A DNA stretch of 64,000 nucleotides from Ciceribacter sichuanensis (GTDB lineage Bacteria; Pseudomonadota; Alphaproteobacteria; Rhizobiales; Rhizobiaceae), in contig NZ_JAMXLX010000001.1 of assembly GCF_024055605.1 (NCBI RefSeq), forward strand, positions 496,001 to 560,000, in the 5' to 3' direction. Within the stretch, counting starts at the first letter, position 1; each line of letters opens with the position of its first letter. Positions 60,750-64,000 of the stretch are shown one piece after another. The notes under the pieces were generated by a model. That model ran no database searches. It was not told where the DNA came from and saw only the letters and a program-made list of their open reading frames with translations. A program made the translations under genes and the position numbers.

Positions 60750-62147
60750 ATGGCGCTGAAATCGCTCACGGCAAGGGTTCTGTTGCTGGCGACGCTCTGG
60801 TCGGCGGCGGCTCTGATAACCATTGCCGTGGTGATTTCGGCTCTCTACCGGCAGGGCGTCGAACGCGGCTTCAACAATCTGCTGCGCGCCCAGCTCTACA
60901 ACGTCATCAACTCGGTTTCGGTCAGCGACGGCAACAGCCTTGCCGGAAGCCCCGAGCTTGGAGACCTGCGATTCTCCCAGCCCGAAAGCGGCTGGTACTG
61001 GCTGGTCGAGCCGCTCGGCAGCTATGGCGCAGCGCCGCTCGCCTCCACCTCGCTCGGCATGACCAACCTGCCGGTGCCAGGGCTGGAGGAATATCCCTTC
61101 GACGAACATTACGAGCGCTTCTATCCGATGGAAGACGCCTCCGGGAACCGGCTGAGGGTGGCCGAAACCGAAGTCGTGCTCGACGGCGAGGGGCGCGCGG
61201 CGCGTTTTCGCGTTTCCGGCAATCTCGAAGTGGTCGAGGAGGAAATCTCCTTCTTCTCGACGCGGCTTTATGCTGCTCTCGCCCTATTTGGTTTTGGTGG
61301 TCTCGTGGTCAACGGTCTTGCCATTCTCTATGGCCTGAAACCCCTAGACCGGGCGCGGCGCGCATTGGAGAAGATTCGCGGCGGCGAGGCAGAGCGGATC
61401 GAGGGGGAATTCCCGCGTGAGATCCAGCCGCTCGCCAACGAGATCAACGCGCTGATCGACAGCAACCGCCGTATCGTCGAACGGGCCCGCATGCAGGTCG
61501 GCAACCTTGCGCATTCGCTGAAGACGCCGATTGCGGTTCTGCTCAACGAAGCGCGAACGCTCGACAAGACCCATGGCGAGGTGGTGGTGAGCCAGGCGGA
61601 AGCCATGCAGGGGCAGGTGACGTCTTACCTGAACCGCGCCCGCATCGCCGCGCAGAGGGATTCCGTTCTCGCCCGAACCGACGCCGAACCGGTGCTCGAG
61701 CGGCTGGTCCGCGTCATGCGCCGGCTCAATCCTGAAACCGAATTTCGCCTCGAGGTCGCTCCCGGCCTGACATTCGCGATGGAACAGCAGGATGTCGAGG
61801 AAACCGTCGGCAATCTTCTGGAAAACGCGGCGCGCTTTGCCAAAAACACGGTCCTCCTTCGCGCGTCGCACACGGATTTAAGTGCGGGCGGCACGGATAG
61901 CGGAAGACGCCACTGGATCGAGGTGACGGTCGATGACGACGGTCCCGGACTGAAGCCCGACCAGATAGGCGAGGCGCTGAAGCGCGGCAAACGGCTGGAC
62001 GAGAGCAAGCCGGGAACCGGCCTCGGCCTTTCGATCGTCAAGGAGATTTCCAGCGAATATCAGGGGGTCTTCGGCCTGTCGCGTGCAGAAATTGGTGGAT
62101 TGAAAGCGAGACTTGTGCTGCCGGCTGTGACAAGAGACACTGCGTGA
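60750..62147 (+). CDS. feuQ: Sensor histidine kinase
   Basis: A 465-residue membrane kinase partnering FeuP. Transmembrane segments at about residues 9-31 and 170-190 flank a periplasmic sensor domain (about 32-168), where FeuN would bind. A HAMP-like region leads to the phosphoacceptor histidine in NLAHSLKTPIAVLLNEA. The ATPase domain shows the N box (LLENAARFAKN), G1 (VDDDGPGLKP) and G2 (GTGLGLSIVKE). Confidence 0.92.
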   Translation: MALKSLTARVLLLATLWSAAALITIAVVISALYRQGVERGFNNLLRAQLYNVINSVSVSDGNSLAGSPELGDLRFSQPESGWYWLVEPLGSYGAAPLASTSLGMTNLPVPGLEEYPFDEHYERFYPMEDASGNRLRVAETEVVLDGEGRAARFRVSGNLEVVEEEISFFSTRLYAALALFGFGGLVVNGLAILYGLKPLDRARRALEKIRGGEAERIEGEFPREIQPLANEINALIDSNRRIVERARMQVGNLAHSLKTPIAVLLNEARTLDKTHGEVVVSQAEAMQGQVTSYLNRARIAAQRDSVLARTDAEPVLERLVRVMRRLNPETEFRLEVAPGLTFAMEQQDVEETVGNLLENAARFAKNTVLLRASHTDLSAGGTDSGRRHWIEVTVDDDGPGLKPDQIGEALKRGKRLDESKPGTGLGLSIVKEISSEYQGVFGLSRAEIGGLKARLVLPAVTRDTA

Positions 62148-62219
62148 TCGATATACCTATGAAAAACAATGCCGGCCATAAAGATGCCATGTGCGTGCCG
62201 CAGCAGAGCGAGGATTGAA

Positions 62220-62684
62220 GTGACAATCGGGCGTTTCGACGAGACTTGGGCTGGTTCGATGGGTGATACTCGCATTCGTTCGGTGGCAATGGTAGCGCTG
62301 ACTGCGCTTGCATTGACGGGCTGCGGCACCACGGGTGGCTCGCGTGGAGGCCTCGCATCCTCCAGCAAGGCGAATTCCTCGACCCTCTACATTTCCGCGC
62401 TGCAGGGCGGCATTGTGTCGCGCTCGGGTGTCAAGCTTTCGAACAGCGAACGCCAGCGGGCGCTCGAAGCCGAATATCGCGCGCTGGAAGCGGCCCCGGG
62501 TGGTCAGCCGGTTGCGTGGCAGGGCGGAGACGTGAGCGGACAGGTGGTTGCGGCCGCTCCTTATCAGGTCGGTCAGCAGAATTGCCGGCAGTACACGCAC
62601 AAGCTGGTCGACAACGGCAAGCAGATCGAGACGCGTGGGGCGGCCTGCCGCAACAGCGACGGCACCTGGACGCCCTTGACATAA
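62220..62684 (+). CDS. RT0821/Lpp0805-type surface lipoprotein
   Basis: A 154-residue lipoprotein related to the 17-kDa rickettsial surface antigen family. The lipobox is LALTGCGTTGG (Cys34 from the GTG start). The C-terminus has CRQYTHKLVDNGKQIETRGA and ACRNSDGTW, the family signature. I use the GTG at 62220 because GAGGA precedes it; the ATG at 62259 gives a standard shorter signal peptide and is a fair alternative. Probably outer-membrane bound. Confidence 0.82.
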   Translation: MTIGRFDETWAGSMGDTRIRSVAMVALTALALTGCGTTGGSRGGLASSSKANSSTLYISALQGGIVSRSGVKLSNSERQRALEAEYRALEAAPGGQPVAWQGGDVSGQVVAAAPYQVGQQNCRQYTHKLVDNGKQIETRGAACRNSDGTWTPLT

Positions 62685-62801
62685 GTCAAGGCTTGCAGGC
62701 GTTCTCTTCCTTACAGCTCGACTTGCGGCCAAACGCCTCAACTTTGCGTCATTGGCCGTTTGTCTGTTGGATTGGGCTTCGGCTTGAAGTAATTGGACGC
62801 C

Positions 62802-63944
62802 ATGCTGTTCTGGATCATCTCCGCTCTCCTGACGGTTACCGTTGCCGTCGTCCTGCTGCTGCCGTTGCTCAAGGGGGCAGCGAGCGAGCCGGACGACGAT
62901 GTCGGTGAGGCAGCCGTCTATCGCGATCAGTTGCGCGAACTCGAGCGGGACAAGGGTCTCGGTCTGATCTCCGCCGAAGACGCCGATTATGCCCGCGCCG
63001 AGATCGGTCGCCGCCTGCTTTCAGTTTCGACCGGCAAGGGCGCAGCCAAGGCAAGCAAGGGCGTTCGCACGGGCCATCATCCCCTGGCACAGGCTTTCAT
63101 CATCCTCTGTCTTCCCGCGATAGGGCTCGGGCTCTATCTGCTGACAGGTAGTCCGGGCATGCCTGCGGCACCGCTTGCCGAGCGGCTGGAAAATCCCGGT
63201 AACAATCTGGAACTTCTGGTCGCCAAGGCCGAACGCCATCTGGCGGAAAACCCCAATGACGGGGCGGGCTGGGATGTGTTGGCCCCGATCTACTTCAAGA
63301 GCCAACGCATCGGCGACGCCGAGCTTGCCTATCGCAACGCCATTCGGTTCCTCGGAACCAACCCGGCGCGTATGAGCGGTCTCGGCGAAGTGCTGGTCGC
63401 AGGCAGTGGCGGGATCGTGACGGAAGACGCCCGCTCGGCCTTCGAGGAGGCGTTGCGTCTCGACAGCAACAATCCGCGCGCCGAGTTCTATCTGGCTCTG
63501 GCGCTGGAACAGGCCGGCAAGCGCGCCGAGGCAAAGGCTGCGTTCGAGAAACTGCTGGCGGCCTCGCCGAAGGAAGCGCCCTGGGTTCCGCTCGTCAGCC
63601 AGCATATCGCCGCAAACGGTGACGACGTCCCAGCTGCTCCCGCTGCACCCGGCAATCCGAGCGAGGCCGATGTGGCTGCCGCGCAGGACATGTCTGCGGG
63701 GGATCGCATGGCGATGATCCGCGGCATGGTCGACAGTCTGGACGCCAAACTCAAGGACGATCCGAAGAATTTTGAGGGATGGATGCGCCTCGTGCGCTCC
63801 TATGCGATGTTGAAGGAACCGGAACGCGCGGTCGGCGCATTGAAGGACGGGCTTGCCGCCTTCCCTGCCGACGGGGAGGAAGGTAAGCAACTGATCGCCA
63901 TGGCCCGTGAACTCGGCCTGCCGGTTGAGGAGGCATTGAAATGA
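62802..63944 (+). CDS. ccmI: Cytochrome c maturation protein CcmI (CycH)
   Basis: A 380-residue membrane protein that presents apocytochrome c to the haem ligation complex. Two transmembrane helices (LFWIISALLTVTVAVVLLLP at the start and about residues 95-115, AQAFIILCLPAIGLGLYLLT) bracket a cytoplasmic loop with a leucine-zipper-like part (YRDQLRELERDKGLGLIS). Periplasmic TPR repeats follow (DGAGWDVLAPIYFKSQRIGD, NPRAEFYLALALEQAGKRAE). The ATG at 62802 is preferred over a TTG at 62793. Confidence 0.93.
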   Translation: MLFWIISALLTVTVAVVLLLPLLKGAASEPDDDVGEAAVYRDQLRELERDKGLGLISAEDADYARAEIGRRLLSVSTGKGAAKASKGVRTGHHPLAQAFIILCLPAIGLGLYLLTGSPGMPAAPLAERLENPGNNLELLVAKAERHLAENPNDGAGWDVLAPIYFKSQRIGDAELAYRNAIRFLGTNPARMSGLGEVLVAGSGGIVTEDARSAFEEALRLDSNNPRAEFYLALALEQAGKRAEAKAAFEKLLAASPKEAPWVPLVSQHIAANGDDVPAAPAAPGNPSEADVAAAQDMSAGDRMAMIRGMVDSLDAKLKDDPKNFEGWMRLVRSYAMLKEPERAVGALKDGLAAFPADGEEGKQLIAMARELGLPVEEALK

Positions 63945-64000
63945 CCCGCAAGCAGAAGAGACTGGCCGTCATCGCCGGCGGCATGAGCTTCATCATCGCA
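63941..64000 (+). CDS. ccmE: Cytochrome c maturation protein CcmE (haem chaperone), partial
   Basis: Only 20 codons are in the window. The N-terminus MTRKQKRLAVIAGGMSFIIA is the basic stretch plus membrane anchor of CcmE. Its ATG overlaps the ccmI stop by 4 bp (ATGA), the usual ccmI-ccmE order of rhizobia. The haem-binding histidine lies outside the window. Confidence 0.88.
   Translation, partial: MTRKQKRLAVIAGGMSFIIA

Noticed and set aside
1-64000. tRNA, rRNA or riboswitch genes
   Set aside because: I saw no sequence with tRNA arm consensus, rRNA segments or recognised riboswitch cores in any intergenic gap; a covariance-model search would settle it.

Overview
The window is a GC-rich chromosomal-type segment from an alphaproteobacterium, most probably a member of the Rhizobiaceae (Rhizobium/Agrobacterium/Sinorhizobium group). 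The evidence is the feuN-feuP-feuQ two-component locus followed by the cytochrome c maturation genes ccmI-ccmE, a rhizobial-type biuret hydrolase, an HmrR/CueR-CopA copper system, DUF1491, DUF2336 and DUF6107 proteins, many short hairpin repeats of rhizobial type, and a gene cluster in the order of the Rhodobacter capsulatus gene transfer agent (RcGTA). I saw no rRNA, tRNA, CRISPR array, integrase or transposase.

Layout. 1-5.4 kb: a minus-strand operon for a BMP-type ABC importer with an embedded biuret amidohydrolase (BiuH), diverging from a GntR/FCD regulator; the divergent region holds three copies of TGTATGCA. 5.5-6.4 kb: a class II aldolase-like gene, followed by two inverted copies of a palindromic repeat. 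6.7-16.0 kb: a minus-strand fatty-acid degradation operon (ETF-quinone oxidoreductase, thiolase, hydroxyacyl-CoA dehydrogenase/enoyl-CoA hydratase, acyl-CoA dehydrogenase, acyl-CoA ligase, MaoC protein) diverging from a TetR regulator, with a 20-bp dyad in front of the first gene. 16.9-30.9 kb: unrelated housekeeping and conserved genes (VOC, GNAT, double DUF1801, TadG-like, DUF1491, DUF2336, DUF1254/DUF1214 pair, diguanylate cyclase with CtrA-type boxes, PBP1A, YcgN) plus a low-GC, probably acquired, two-gene patch at 25.2-26.6 kb. 31.0-33.4 kb: an operon of a cytoplasmic-looking peptidoglycan amidase, a four-helix membrane protein and a secreted protein. 33.7-37.2 kb: a copper regulon (copA, cueR, copZ) with two near-identical CueR operators. 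37.2-40.0 kb: hairpin-rich spacers, an AhpD-like protein, a small secreted protein and an acyltransferase.

40.1-59.6 kb is the main item of interest: an RcGTA-like structural cluster with putative small terminase, large terminase, portal, prohead protease, capsid, head-tail connectors, tail terminator, major tail protein, tail chaperones, a very short tape measure, DUF2460 distal tail protein, DUF2163 hub, NlpC/P60 peptidase, the 1280-residue baseplate protein and a small holin-like protein. It differs from the RcGTA pattern in carrying a GH19-type endolysin, a Cys-rich secreted protein and a Dabb protein between terminase and portal, a 44-residue gene on the opposite strand, an MFS transporter on the opposite strand between tail terminator and major tail protein, and dispersed hairpin repeats in most of the larger gaps. 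A 350-bp AT-rich spacer in front of the endolysin has CtrA-like half sites and a compact set of AACTATA repeats and may control the particle genes.

59.7-64.0 kb: feuN, feuP, feuQ, a surface lipoprotein, ccmI and the start of ccmE. Functional statements are from reading translated motifs and family knowledge; no database search was run.
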